Numbered from the stretch's first letter, positions 1 to 10,049 are shown. The stretch is DNA of 37,840 nt from Glaciecola sp. HTCC2999 (GCA_949498985.1 CATECQ010000020.1:1-37840); one strand, 5' to 3'. Numbers and translations: made by a program. Notes: generated by a model from the sequence alone, not told the origin.

Positions 1-2
1 GA

Positions 3-2321
3 CGCAAACCATTTGAGTATCAACAATTCTTTATTAAAGTCGCGCAAAAACTGATTCACTTATTAAACACGCAAACTATTGATGGACAAGTTTATCGCGT
101 AGATATGCGATTACGTCCATTTGGCGACAGTGGTCCACTAGTTCTGCCTTTTTCAGGTTTAGAGAATTATTACGAGAGTCAAGGACGCAGCTGGGAGCGG
201 TTTGCTCTTCTCAAAGCACGCATATTGAATAACCGTAAAAGCGGCGACGACCAGAACAAACTGGCGTTGGCAAATATCATTCGACCATTTATTTACCGTC
301 GTTATGTAGATTTTAGCATCATTGAGTCATTACGTGATTTGAAACAAAAAATAGTCCAAGAAGTACGCCGACGTCAATTGACAAAGAACATAAAATTAGG
401 TGCTGGTGGGATCCGAGAAGTCGAATTTTTAGTTCAAAGTTTTCAACTAATTTATGCCGGTCGGATACCAGCATTTAAAACTGCCTCGATTTTTGAAGCA
501 CTACAGGTCATTAAAGCAGAAACACTACTCCCGGCAGCCGTCGTCGATGATTTACACGCGTGTTATTTAGTCTTAAGAAAGACCGAGCATACGTTACAAC
601 AATTTGCCAACGCACAAACTCAGACACTTCCAGATGATAATGAACAACGCACGCTATTAGTCGACATACTCCAAACCTATTTAATTCGTACCCCCGCACT
701 ATTACAGCATTTTGCTGACTCCACGAATATTTCTTTGGCATTTATCGAGACGGTTCAACAACGTATCCACCTCCATTTCCAGTCATTTATTGAAGTAGAT
801 GAACCTAGTGATAATGAGCAAAACATCGGTGCATCTCACCAAGATATTTGGCATACACTTGAGTGGCCAGAGCCCCCTGATAATTTTGTGCTCGGAGGAC
901 AGGACGCGTCCACTATTTGGACGACACTTGTCGCGTTAAAAAAGACCGTTAACAAAGGTCATATTGGCGAGCGTGGAGAAACGGTGCTCGCAAAACTCTT
1001 GCCCCTGTTTTTATCAGATATTCATGCACTCGCCAATAATCACTTGGTCGCTATTGAGTCCATGTGTACGATTATTAACGCGATAACATCACGTACCGCA
1101 TATTTAGAATTGATCATGGAGAATGCCGCAGTACGCGAGCAATTGATAATGTTTGGTAGTCAAAGCAGCTGGTTAATCGAACATATTAGCGCGTATCCAG
1201 TTTTATTGGATGAGTTAATTCACCCACAATACTTGCAACGCACACCTCATGATCTATCTCTTTGGCGGGATGAATTAACCAGTGAATTACAACAGGCTTT
1301 ACTACGTATTGAACCTGATGATGAAGAAACACTGATTCATGCAATGCGACAGTTTAAGCTCGCTCAACGGTTTCGGATTGCAGCGGCTGATATTTTAGAT
1401 TATTTACCCATCGTACAAGTCAGCGACAAACTGACAATATTGGCTGAAGTACTCACTCAGGCACTATTACGACAAGCATGGCAACAAACCGCCGCAAGAT
1501 TGGGTGAACCTGAAGGTTTTGACTTAACGAATATGGGCATAGGCATGATTGCTTATGGAAAACTAGGAGGATTAGAACTGAGTTATACTTCTGATCTCGA
1601 TCTCGTTTTTGTGCATGAATGTTCCGATGGCGTTAATACAAAAGGGGGCAAACGCAATGTTTCCGCTCAACAGTTCTATATTAAATTAGTGCAACGCTTT
1701 GTCAGTTTAGCCAGTACCAAAACCTTACTTGGAGACGTCTATGAAATCGATTTACGGTTACGCCCTTCTGGCAATTCTGGTTTATTAATTTGTCATATCG
1801 ATACGTTTGCGAACTATCAAGCGAATGAGGCCTGGATCTGGGAACATCAATCATTATGTCGAGCTCGAATGATTGCTGGTTCAGCGTCACTGCAAACTGA
1901 ATTTGAGAGTATTCGTCGGAGGATCATTACCCAGCCAAGATCACAAAACGAATTACAAGATAAAGTTCGTAATATGCGTCAAAAAATGCGAAAACACTTA
2001 GGTAAAAAAGATAAAGGACCGCTTGCTGATATTGAGTTTTTAACTCAATACTGGTGTTTGCAAAATGCCGCAGCACATCCACAAATAATTCAATATAGTG
2101 ATAATTTACGTCAACTAGACGCATTAAGCCAGGCTCACATCATCTCCGATACTGTCGCAACCACATTAACACAAACGTATCTAACTTTGCGTCATCATAA
2201 GCATCACGAAGCATTGAAGCGTAGCAAGGTAGAAAAAAACCCCTACTATGAAACGTTAGCACAATCTGTGAATCAAATTTGGCAAGATACTTTTAATACT
2301 GAACTGAGCTCTAAGCAGTAA
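3..2321 (+). CDS. glnE: Bifunctional glutamine synthetase adenylyltransferase/adenylyl-removing enzyme, 5'-partial
   Basis: GlnE attaches AMP to, and removes it from, glutamine synthetase in response to the PII protein and glutamine, tuning ammonium assimilation. The frame is open from base 3 to the left edge of the window, so the N terminus lies outside; about 773 residues are present against roughly 950 for the family. The first nucleotidyltransferase domain (adenylyl removase) is represented by its end, including DMRLRPFGDSGPLV near position 96-137. The second (adenylyltransferase) domain shows the classical GKLGGLELSYTSDLDLVFVH motif with catalytic aspartates (about 1558-1617), followed by EIDLRLRPSGNSGLL. 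The C-terminal helical domain has GPLADIEFLTQYW (about 2019-2055). The gene ends convergently with the acyltransferase gene, 42 bases away, with no clear terminator between. The family is certain; the start is not visible. Confidence 0.97.
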   Translation, partial: RKPFEYQQFFIKVAQKLIHLLNTQTIDGQVYRVDMRLRPFGDSGPLVLPFSGLENYYESQGRSWERFALLKARILNNRKSGDDQNKLALANIIRPFIYRRYVDFSIIESLRDLKQKIVQEVRRRQLTKNIKLGAGGIREVEFLVQSFQLIYAGRIPAFKTASIFEALQVIKAETLLPAAVVDDLHACYLVLRKTEHTLQQFANAQTQTLPDDNEQRTLLVDILQTYLIRTPALLQHFADSTNISLAFIETVQQRIHLHFQSFIEVDEPSDNEQNIGASHQDIWHTLEWPEPPDNFVLGGQDASTIWTTLVALKKTVNKGHIGERGETVLAKLLPLFLSDIHALANNHLVAIESMCTIINAITSRTAYLELIMENAAVREQLIMFGSQSSWLIEHISAYPVLLDELIHPQYLQRTPHDLSLWRDELTSELQQALLRIEPDDEETLIHAMRQFKLAQRFRIAAADILDYLPIVQVSDKLTILAEVLTQALLRQAWQQTAARLGEPEGFDLTNMGIGMIAYGKLGGLELSYTSDLDLVFVHECSDGVNTKGGKRNVSAQQFYIKLVQRFVSLASTKTLLGDVYEIDLRLRPSGNSGLLICHIDTFANYQANEAWIWEHQSLCRARMIAGSASLQTEFESIRRRIITQPRSQNELQDKVRNMRQKMRKHLGKKDKGPLADIEFLTQYWCLQNAAAHPQIIQYSDNLRQLDALSQAHIISDTVATTLTQTYLTLRHHKHHEALKRSKVEKNPYYETLAQSVNQIWQDTFNTELSSKQ

Positions 2322-2363
2322 ACGTATATATTGATGCACTCTATTAGATCGTAGTAGGTGGCA

Positions 2364-3290
2364 TTATTGATATAAACTAGGCTCACCTGGAGGTCTGGTT
2401 TTAAAGCGTTTATGCATCCATAAATAACTTTCAGGCTGTTCTAGGATCATACTTTCAATACGCTGATTTAAATCGGTTAATGCGGCGACATCTTCTTGTG
2501 CAGCAAAATCCTCCATCGGCGGATAAAACTTCACTTTGTAGCCGCGTTGAGTCGTTTGGGTCGATAACATTAAGGGAATACAGTTTGACCGCCGAGCAAA
2601 CATTAAGGTAGCAGAAATAGTCGCGGCTTTTTCAACACCAAAAAATGGAACAAAAACAGCGCCTCTTGGACCATAATCTTGATCCGGTAAATACGCACAT
2701 AATTTACCGGCATCCAATGCTTCTATAAGTGCTTTAGAACTGCGTTTATCAATCAAATATTCATTAGAACGTGCACGTCCTTTAAACTGGATATAATCCA
2801 TCAATGGATTGTTGTGGGGCCGATAAAAGGCGATACTTTTGTGAAATAAACCGAGCATGCGGCACCCTGTTTCGATATTCACATTATGAATACCCAATGC
2901 TAAAACCCCTTTACCTTGAGCTTGAATCGCTTCAATGTGTTCAAAGCCTTCTATCTCAATGATCCGGCGTAAACGCCAATCTGGCCACCACCAACCTATC
3001 GCGGTTTCAAAAAGAGCCATACCTGTCGTTACATAATGTTTTTTTAATAACGCGGCTTGGTCAAGTGCAGGCATATCAGGAAAGCACAAAGCAATATTTT
3101 GCTCCGCAATGCTAATCCGTTTTTTGGCTAATTTTTTTAATAACCATGCATTCCCATGCGCCAGTTTACGTAGAATAGGTAATGGCAACAATGACACTAA
3201 AAATAAAACACTCAGTCCTAGCCAAATGAGCCAATACCTAGGATGAAAAAAAGTCATAGAAAAGCGAGGCTGATGAATAGAGTTAGCCAT
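2364..3290 (-). CDS. lpxL: Lipid A biosynthesis lauroyl-type acyltransferase (LpxL/HtrB family)
   Basis: Inner-membrane acyltransferase that adds a secondary acyl chain to Kdo2-lipid IVA in lipopolysaccharide synthesis. The sequence shows an N-terminal membrane segment (WLIWLGLSVLFLVSLLPLP), the HX4E catalytic motif (GIHNVNIETG), an arginine in YRPHNNP, and the family hallmark YLPDQDYGPRGAVFVPFFGV followed by ATISATLMFARR. An in-frame extension upstream to 3335 exists, but the protein aligns with E. coli LpxL from MANSIHQPRFSMTFFHPRYW, so I place the start at the ATG at 3290; the ribosome site there is weak. LpxL, LpxM and LpxP are paralogues with overlapping motifs, so acyl-chain specificity is inferred and the symbol is less certain than the family. 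Divergent from the interrupted kinase gene. Confidence 0.9.
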   Translation of the reverse strand: MANSIHQPRFSMTFFHPRYWLIWLGLSVLFLVSLLPLPILRKLAHGNAWLLKKLAKKRISIAEQNIALCFPDMPALDQAALLKKHYVTTGMALFETAIGWWWPDWRLRRIIEIEGFEHIEAIQAQGKGVLALGIHNVNIETGCRMLGLFHKSIAFYRPHNNPLMDYIQFKGRARSNEYLIDKRSSKALIEALDAGKLCAYLPDQDYGPRGAVFVPFFGVEKAATISATLMFARRSNCIPLMLSTQTTQRGYKVKFYPPMEDFAAQEDVAALTDLNQRIESMILEQPESYLWMHKRFKTRPPGEPSLYQ

Positions 3291-3389
3291 AAGAAATAGT
3301 AATCCGTGTACGATATTGACTATATTGTACAGCATGTCAAAAATAATGTGCTATAAATTAGGTTATTAAACGTTCACTCTATTTACCTT

Positions 3390-6300
3390 TTGAAAAATAT
3401 ATCACAACATTCTTATGAGCAAATGCTAAATGCATGTGGCAACGGGATCGCTATTGTCAATGACGTTAGCACCATTGTTTATGCGAATAGTATCTTGCAC
3501 GAAATTTTTGACTATTAACCGGCTCAGTTGCTTGGTCAACCTTTTGATATATTAATGCCCAGATATGCGAATTACGAACATACGAGTTCTTTACTGCAAT
3601 TTTTAGAAAATGAAATCCGCCTACCCATCAGCGGAAAAAAAGTGTTTAAATGTCAAAATCGATTGGGTGATTATATTGATGTCATCATCACTCTGAATCA
3701 AATTAATTTTGAAGAACAAAACTCCATTATTATCACGGTAATCGAAGCCACTGAACAACATATTAATGACACATCTAATAAATTATTGGCACAAATAATA
3801 GAATTTAGTCATGACACTATTTTTATTACTGATGAAAATACCAAAATTATCTGGACAAACTCTATATCTTCAAAAGCGACGGGGTATAATCAATCAGAAT
3901 TGCTTGGTCAGCATCCCTTATTTAGGGCTAATGACGGTACTGACACATTAGAAATTAAACAGATCCATAATGCCATTAATAATAAAAAAGAATATGTAGG
4001 TGAGTTACAACTAAGTAAATCGAACAATCAGCCTTATTGGGTTAAATTACAAATTAAAACCTTAGAATTGGATAATGGACGGACTGGTTTCTTATTTATC
4101 GAGCATGATATTTCTTCACGCAAAAATGTTGAAAATACATTACGAACCAAAAACCACTTACAAAGAACAATCTTAGATAGTGCACAACAAATTATTATTT
4201 CTACCGATGTTGATGGCACCATCACTACATTTAATGAGTTCGCTGCACATTTATTTGAGTGGCAAGGTTCTGAAATCATTAAACAACGTACTTTAGATAC
4301 CTTTATTAATGAAGCTGAATACCAACGCTTTGCAGAACATATTCAAACGACAAATTCACTGGACATTGAAGAAAACTTTCTAGGACTTCATAAAGTCACT
4401 CGTCAGCAAAAAGTAGAATTTACCTTTGAATTCAAAACGAAAACTCAGCAATTATTGACGATTGAACTAACTGCGAATGCGCTCTTAAATCGCTCTGGAG
4501 ATATAGATGGCTATCTGTATATGGGGCGAGATATTACTGAAATCATATCTCTTGAAGCACAATCAAAACGTAATTTAGAAACGTTAAAGGTCACTTCCAG
4601 AATCGCACAATTAGGTGGCTGGGAATTAAATTTAATGACCAATAACTTATTTTAGTCTGATGAAGTGTATCGCATCCATGAGCTCCCAGTACAAAGCCCA
4701 ATCGACGTTGAAAATGCCATTAATTATTATCTCCCTGAAGCTCGTCCTGTCCTGCAAGATGCGATTAATGAAGCGATTGAACAAGGTATAAGTTGGGATT
4801 TACAGCTGCCATTTGTTACGGCTAAAAATAATCATATTTGGGTTCGTGCAATTGGTTTTGCAGAGTTTGAAAATAATCAAGCTATCCGCCTAAAAGGTAC
4901 CTTTCAAAATATTACTGCCATTAAAAATGCAGAGAATAGAGCTAAAGAGGCGAGTAAAGCGAAAAGTCAATTTCTTGCTAATATGAGTCATGAAATTCGT
5001 ACTCCCATTAACGGTATTATTGGTGCGAATGAACTCATGCAAAATACCGTATTATCAAAACAACAATTGAGTTATGCGCAGGCAATACAGCGCAGTGGAG
5101 AATCTTTATTAAGTTTAATCAATGATATTTTAGATTTCTCAAAAATAGAAGCGGGTAAACTCAAACTTCACCCGCAAGTTATCTCTATACACACATTTAT
5201 GCAAAGTATTCAAAATGAAATGCAATCCCAAGTTGACGCAAAGGAATTAACCCTGGATATTCAGCCACTTCCAGCTGTCAAATTATGTTCAGACCCATTT
5301 CGGTTACGTCAGATTTTATTAAATTTGTGTATTAACGCGGTTAAATTTACTGAAAAAGGAGGCATTACTATTACTTGTTCATCAGTCGATGAACGGTATT
5401 TACGTTTTACCATTACCGATACAGGTATTGGTATTCCCATTGATAAAGTCTCAGAACTATTCCAAGAATTCACTCAATTAGATGCCTCAACCACTCGAAA
5501 TGCAGGTGGAACGGGTCTAGGGTTGACTATCTCAAAACAACTGGTGAAACTACTCGGTGGACAAATTGGATTCAATAATGAATACAAACACGGAGCTGAA
5601 TTTTGGTTCACTGTCGATACGCAATTAAGTTTGTCTCATACAACCCCAATACCTCGAGACATTCGAACGATAGTGTTAGTCGGTAAACAAGACTCTATGC
5701 AGCATTTGCGTCCACAATTTGACGCAAGTTTATATGACGTTCAAATTATTAAAAATGCCAATAAATGCATCACATTTTTACAAGATAATATCTCAAAACT
5801 TGATATTGAATTTATTTTCATTGCGCATGATTTACCTGGAATAACAGGTGTCGACCTTCTGCAAGCTATTCGGGCACAAGCAATGTTCGATGATATCTAT
5901 ATATTTTTATATAACAGTCACTTAGAAGATCAAGAATTAACGAATCTACGTCATATTGGACTCATCGGATGTGTCAATGGTTTGGCTGAACAAACATCGC
6001 TGAATCATGTTTTGGAGAAATGCCAGAACCCAACTATCAACCCCAAAAATTTACCTTTTTACACATTTCAAAATATCAATCAAGACGATACTAGAGTGTT
6101 GCTAGTGGAAGATAATGACATTAACCAAGCTATCGCAAAAAACATGCTAGAAAATCTAGATATGAGAGTTGAAGTGGCCCACAACGGCATGGAAGCCTTA
6201 GACATATTGGAACATTCTAGTGAACGTTTCCATGCTATTTTGATGGATTGCCAAATGCCAGTGTTAGATGGATGTACAGCAACTGAACGCATCCGTTCTA

Positions 6301-6461
6301 TGCCAGAATATGAAACTCACAGGTTTACCCCGATTATAGCGCTCACTGCACATGCCTTAGAAGGTGATGAAGCCAAATGCTTAATTGCTGGCATGAACAG
6401 TTATATTACTAAGCCTATCAACTCAAAACGGCTTCAGCTTGAGTTAGAAAAATGGATTTAA
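3390..6461 (+). pseudogene. Multi-PAS hybrid sensor histidine kinase interrupted by two in-frame stops
   Basis: One reading frame runs from about 3390 (TTG; first ATG 3423) to 6461 with no frameshift, but holds TAA at 3516-3518 and TAG at 4653-4655. Translated through the stops it gives about 1,020 residues: PAS 1 (NGIAIVNDVSTIVYANS, about 3438-3750) broken at the residue after FDY, PAS 2 (about 3776-4123), PAS 3 (about 4150-4550), PAS 4 (about 4588-4920) broken where related proteins have tryptophan (NNLF then SDEVYRIHELP). Next come HisKA with the phospho-accepting His at 4989-4991 (MSHEIRTPING), HATPase_c (N box around LNLCINAVKF, DTGIGIP, GTGLGLTISK), a degenerate receiver, and an intact receiver (VLLVEDNDIN, LMDCQMPVLDG with Asp at 6246-6248, ALTAH, TKP). 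The pieces at 3528-4655 and 4665-6461 begin only at TTG and GTG with poor ribosome sites, so separate translation is unlikely. No transmembrane segment is seen, so it was probably cytoplasmic. The conserved remainder suggests recent inactivation or a sequencing variant. Confidence 0.85.
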
Positions 6462-6528
6462 TGCTATCCATGCATCAATGTAATTGGTCCTCATGGTTGC
6501 AACATCCAATCTAAATACATCGAGTTTA

Positions 6529-6786
6529 TTAATACGTAGAATCTATATAAGTTAATTTCTTCAGGAATGCGACTTTATGCTCTTCTTTATCATATTCAAA
6601 AATATATTTATTATGAAAACCAAAACGCAAGTTAACTAAGCTGTCTTCAATAAATAATGTGTAACCATCATGGTCGGTGTAGGCAGTGATCCCCTCTAAC
6701 TGATATTGACGGTTGACCGCTTTACCGTGCTGACGAATTTTGTCAAAGACACTCAATAAAAATTTACTTTCCACATCATTTTTCAT
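6529..6786 (-). CDS. DUF3081-like small protein
   Basis: A protein of about 85 residues with no known function. The sequence KFLLSVFDKIRQHGKAVNRQ, then GITAYTDHDGYTLFIEDSLV and LRFGFHNKYIFEYD, resembles the DUF3081 family found in Vibrionales and Alteromonadales; this assignment is from memory of the family and not searched. The frame can be extended to 6831, but the ATG at 6786 (MKNDVESKF) has a good ribosome site (GGAAG, 5 bases upstream) and fits the family start. No signal peptide or membrane segment. It is transcribed away from the FadE-like gene, sharing a 199-base divergent region with it. Expression seems likely, function unknown. Confidence 0.72.
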   Translation of the reverse strand: MKNDVESKFLLSVFDKIRQHGKAVNRQYQLEGITAYTDHDGYTLFIEDSLVNLRFGFHNKYIFEYDKEEHKVAFLKKLTYIDSTY

Positions 6787-6903
6787 CGTTACTTCCATTG
6801 ATAAGTAAGTGCAATAGTTGCAGACACGCAATGTTTGCTCACTTCATGTTTACACTTATAAAGCAAAATAAGTTTATTAAATGTAAGTTTTTGTGGCAAA
6901 GAC

Positions 6904-6932
6904 TTGCACTGGTCCGATTTCTTTTGTATATT
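6904..6932 (+). promoter_or_regulatory. Predicted sigma70 promoter of the fadE-like gene
   Basis: TTGCAC (6904-6909) and TATATT (6927-6932) are separated by exactly 17 bases, giving a predicted transcription start near 6939 and a leader of about 47 bases before the ATG at 6986. The ribosome site is AAGAGAGA (6971-6978). Confidence 0.7.
6907..6923 (+). promoter_or_regulatory. FadR-like operator 1, inside the promoter spacer
   Basis: CACTGGTCCGATTTCTT matches the E. coli FadR consensus (AACTGGTCNGACCAGTT) at 12 of 16 defined positions, with the left half nearly perfect. It fills the gap between the -35 and -10 boxes, where a bound repressor would block RNA polymerase. In E. coli, long-chain acyl-CoA releases FadR, so induction by fatty acids is inferred. 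Confidence 0.6.
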
Positions 6933-6937
6933 CTACA

Positions 6938-6954
6938 AACTGGTCAGATGAGCT
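6938..6954 (+). promoter_or_regulatory. FadR-like operator 2, at the predicted start site
   Basis: AACTGGTCAGATGAGCT matches the FadR consensus at 13 of 16 defined positions (perfect left half AACTGGTC). It lies just downstream of the -10 box, at the predicted transcription start. Its left end is 31 bases from that of operator 1, about three helical turns, so both sites would face the same side of the DNA. Confidence 0.65.
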
Positions 6955-6985
6955 GACTTAAATTTATTGAAAGAGAGATATTGCT

Positions 6986-9232
6986 ATGAGCTTACGTACT
7001 AGCCTTAAAAAAGTATTACCGCCTATTTCTATAACAGAGCAGGAAGCGTTAGATGCTGGCGATGTATGGATTGAATCGTCTATTTATCAGGGTAAGCCAG
7101 ATATGGCTGCAGTTCGTAATTTGCCTACAGGTAAATTAACAGATGAAGAACAAGCTTTCCTTGACGGTCCTGTCGTTGAGCTAATCAACATGATAGATGA
7201 TTACCAGCTATGTAATGAAAAGCATATCCCGCAACCGGTGATTGATTTTTTATGCAAAAATAAATTTTTCTCAATGATCATCCCTAAGAAATTCGGTGGT
7301 CTTGAATTTTCTCCGTATGCCAACTCAACAATTGTTGCGACCATTGCAGCCACCTCAGGCGCGATTGCAGTAACCGTTATGGTGCCTAACTCTCTGGGCC
7401 CAGGTGAATTATTGATGCATTACGGCACCGAAGCGCAACAAAACTATTGGTTACCGCGCTTATCGGTAGGCACTGATATTCCATGTTTTGCACTGACAGG
7501 CCCAGAAGCAGGTTCAGATGCGGGCTCTATTCCAGATGCCGGTATTGTCACTAAAGGCATGTATAACGGTGAAGAAGTACTGGGTTTACGAGTCTCATGG
7601 GACAAGCGTTACATTACCTTAGCTCCCATCGCGACTGTTTTGGGTTTAGCTTTTAAAGTATTTGACCCAGACCAATTATTAGGTGATAAATTAGAACTCG
7701 GCATTACCTGTGCATTACTACCAAAATCACACGAAGGTGTCGAGCTTGGCAATCGCCATGACCCAATGGGCGTGCGTTTTTATAACGGGACTACTCGCGG
7801 AAAAGATGTGTTTATTCCAATGGATTTCATCATCGGTGGTCAGAAAAACATTGGACGTGGCTGGCAAATGCTGGTTAGTTGTCTTGGTGCTGGCCGCGGC
7901 ATTTCTCTGCCTGCTATGGGCGTTGCCTCGGCACAAAGCGCATTTAAATCTACAGCAGAATACTCGTTTGTTCGCGAACAGTTCGGTGTACCGATTGGTC
8001 GTTTTGAAGGTATACAAGAAAAAATGGCGGATATCGCAGGCAAAACCTTCTTACTTGAAGCTATGCGGGTCTTAACAACGGAAGGTTTAGGTGAAGGTAT
8101 CAAACCATCAGTAGTGACTGCAATAGCGAAATACCATATGACGGAACTTGGCCGCGATGTTGTCAACTCAGCGATGGATGTCCAAGCGGGTAAAGCGATC
8201 CAACGTGGACCACAAAACACACTCGCTAATGGCTATGCTGCATTACCGATTGCGATTACGGTAGAAGGTGCAAATATCTTAACGCGTAATTTAATGATAT
8301 TTGGCCAAGGTGCGATGCGTTGTCATCCATACTTAAAAGAAATGGTCGATTTAATTCACTCCGATGATAAATCAGCTGATGCTCCATTTAATAAAGTCAT
8401 GGCCAAAACCGTGTGGTTTAGTGTGAAAAATTCACTACGCAGTATGAAAAATAGTTACTTCCCATTCTTACGTAGTGCGCAATCGCAGTATTCAGAAGTC
8501 AATGGGTATGAGAAGCGCTTAAATGCACTATCTGCAAAACTTGCCCCACTCGCTGATTTATCATTGTTAGTGTTAGGTGGCGATTTGAAAAAAGCGGAAT
8601 TATTATCAGCACGCTTAGGTGATGTCATGAGCTTTACTTATGCAGCAATGGCGACTATTCGTTTTTATGAGCAGCGCGTTTCCGATAAAGCCGAAGCAAA
8701 ACCTTATTTTGACTATGCAATGGAATGGTCACTAGCTCAAGCAGAGAAAGCAATTGTGGAATTTGTTAATAATTTTCCCAACACCCCTACTCGCGGCTTA
8801 ATGCGAGTGCTAACGAATACTTACAGCAATAGTGTCGCAAGCATCAGTGATGATTTGGTCCGTGAGCTATCGACTGCAGCAATGGCTGACAGCTCAATAA
8901 AGGCTGAGTTAACTCACCTAATCAAGACCTCTTCAGGTGATGGTAATGACATTAATGCTCAAGCATTTAAAGCGAAACATGCAGTCATGCCCATCTTAAG
9001 TAAAGTCCAAAAAGCGCTTCGTGCTTATCCCGTTGTACCATTCATTTCTTTTGAATATGCTATCGGTGAAATGCAAAAAGCAGGTCATATTAACGCCGAA
9101 GAACACGCCGCATTACTAGATTATAATAACAAACGTAAGTTATCGGTTCGTGTGGATGAGTTCACGTTTGATTTAGAACTCGTTGATGTCGATGGTAAGC
9201 CAATTGTGGTTAACCAACCCGACGCAGCGTAG
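6986..9232 (+). CDS. fadE: Acyl-CoA dehydrogenase, FadE type
   Basis: FAD enzyme catalysing the first, alpha-beta dehydrogenation step of fatty-acid beta-oxidation. The 748 residues show ITEQEALDAGDVW and LTDEEQAFLDGPV as in E. coli FadE, AVTVMVPNSLGPGELLMHYG, the FAD/substrate motif CFALTGPEAGSDAGSIPDAG, the helical domain with REQFGVPIGRFEGIQEKMA, and IFGQGAMRCHPY, followed by the long C-terminal extension (DUF1974) that separates FadE from ordinary 380-residue acyl-CoA dehydrogenases. E. coli FadE (about 814 residues) has extra N-terminal hydrophobic segments; this protein begins just before the conserved core, so it is probably soluble. Start ATG 6986 has a good ribosome site. It stands alone, with its own promoter, two FadR-like sites and a terminator, which fits fatty-acid-responsive control. 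Confidence 0.95.
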   Translation: MSLRTSLKKVLPPISITEQEALDAGDVWIESSIYQGKPDMAAVRNLPTGKLTDEEQAFLDGPVVELINMIDDYQLCNEKHIPQPVIDFLCKNKFFSMIIPKKFGGLEFSPYANSTIVATIAATSGAIAVTVMVPNSLGPGELLMHYGTEAQQNYWLPRLSVGTDIPCFALTGPEAGSDAGSIPDAGIVTKGMYNGEEVLGLRVSWDKRYITLAPIATVLGLAFKVFDPDQLLGDKLELGITCALLPKSHEGVELGNRHDPMGVRFYNGTTRGKDVFIPMDFIIGGQKNIGRGWQMLVSCLGAGRGISLPAMGVASAQSAFKSTAEYSFVREQFGVPIGRFEGIQEKMADIAGKTFLLEAMRVLTTEGLGEGIKPSVVTAIAKYHMTELGRDVVNSAMDVQAGKAIQRGPQNTLANGYAALPIAITVEGANILTRNLMIFGQGAMRCHPYLKEMVDLIHSDDKSADAPFNKVMAKTVWFSVKNSLRSMKNSYFPFLRSAQSQYSEVNGYEKRLNALSAKLAPLADLSLLVLGGDLKKAELLSARLGDVMSFTYAAMATIRFYEQRVSDKAEAKPYFDYAMEWSLAQAEKAIVEFVNNFPNTPTRGLMRVLTNTYSNSVASISDDLVRELSTAAMADSSIKAELTHLIKTSSGDGNDINAQAFKAKHAVMPILSKVQKALRAYPVVPFISFEYAIGEMQKAGHINAEEHAALLDYNNKRKLSVRVDEFTFDLELVDVDGKPIVVNQPDAA

Positions 9233-9250
9233 ACTGCGAATCAAATTTTA

Positions 9251-9277
9251 GGGCTGCCATTAGGTGGCCCTTTTTTT
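9251..9277 (+). terminator. Intrinsic terminator of the fadE-like gene
   Basis: GGGCTGCC (9251-9258) pairs with GGTGGCCC (9263-9270) across an ATTA loop, an 8-bp stem with two G-U pairs, followed at once by seven T residues (9271-9277). It is 18 bases after the stop codon. Confidence 0.9.
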
Positions 9278-9380
9278 GTCTGCAATAACCGATTTTACTC
9301 ACCTTTGATGACCTAGAGTTGCTAAATATGCACAATCCTTTATCCTTATTCCTCTCAAATTAGCACCAAACAGAGTTTCA

Positions 9381-9971
9381 ATGGCACAACTTTACTTTTA
9401 TTACTCCGCAATGAATGCTGGAAAGTCTACGGCTTTACTCCAATCTGCTTATAATTATGAAGAACGTGGCATGCGCAGTGAAATTTTTACCGCTCAACTG
9501 GATAATCGTTTTGGGGAAGGTAAAGTCACTTCACGTATTGGGTTATCCAAATCTGCACATTTATTTAATAAAGAAACCCAGTTATTTGAGCAGATCGAAG
9601 CACTGCATACAGCGCAGCCATTAAACGCAGTATTTATTGATGAAGCACAATTTTTATCTAAATCTCAAGTCATGCAGTTGATTCATGTTGTGGATGATCT
9701 AGATATCCCCGTCCTAGCATATGGATTACGAACTGACTTTTTGGGGGAGACCTTTACCGGTAGCCATTACTTGTTAGCTTGGGCAGACAAATTAACCGAA
9801 TTAAAAACCGTTTGTCATTGTGGACGAAAAGCTAACTTTGTCGTGCGATTGGATGATCAAGGGCGAGCGATTCAGCATGGTGAACAAGTCGAAATTGGCG
9901 GTAATGAACGATATGAATCGATGTGTCGCAAGCACTTCAAATCACTAGTTTGGGGACATTTACCCATTTGA
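9381..9971 (+). CDS. tdk: Thymidine kinase, type II
   Basis: Phosphorylates thymidine to dTMP with ATP in pyrimidine salvage. All family features are visible in 196 residues: the P-loop SAMNAGKST (9-17), the Walker B/catalytic segment VFIDEAQF with Glu88 as likely base, and the zinc site formed by Cys145 and Cys147 (TVCHCGRK) together with Cys182 and His185 (CRKH). The lasso-type substrate loop includes RYESMCR. Length matches the bacterial enzyme. The start ATG has only a weak ribosome site (CAGAG). It is a single gene between the fadE terminator and the acyl-CoA dehydrogenase block, with 131 bases downstream before the next start. Confidence 0.97.
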   Translation: MAQLYFYYSAMNAGKSTALLQSAYNYEERGMRSEIFTAQLDNRFGEGKVTSRIGLSKSAHLFNKETQLFEQIEALHTAQPLNAVFIDEAQFLSKSQVMQLIHVVDDLDIPVLAYGLRTDFLGETFTGSHYLLAWADKLTELKTVCHCGRKANFVVRLDDQGRAIQHGEQVEIGGNERYESMCRKHFKSLVWGHLPI

Positions 9972-10049
9972 TTCGCTTTGCTAATAAATACCGAGAATTG
10001 GTATTGGTTTGAGTGATAGATATTTGTCACGAAATGCAATTAGCTAGTG

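Noticed and set aside
3528-4655. Independent PAS-only protein, with a separate kinase at 4665-6461
   Set aside because: Both begin only at TTG/GTG codons in the middle of PAS domains without good ribosome sites, and both share one frame; a single interrupted gene explains them better.
4653-4655. TAG as a recoded (pyrrolysine or suppressed) codon
   Set aside because: A TAA stop also interrupts the same gene and all other genes seen end normally, including with TAG, so a general recoding of TAG is unlikely.
7710-8220. Overlapping open frames on both strands inside the FadE-like gene
   Set aside because: Shadow frames of a strongly coding gene, with no ribosome sites and no recognisable protein features.
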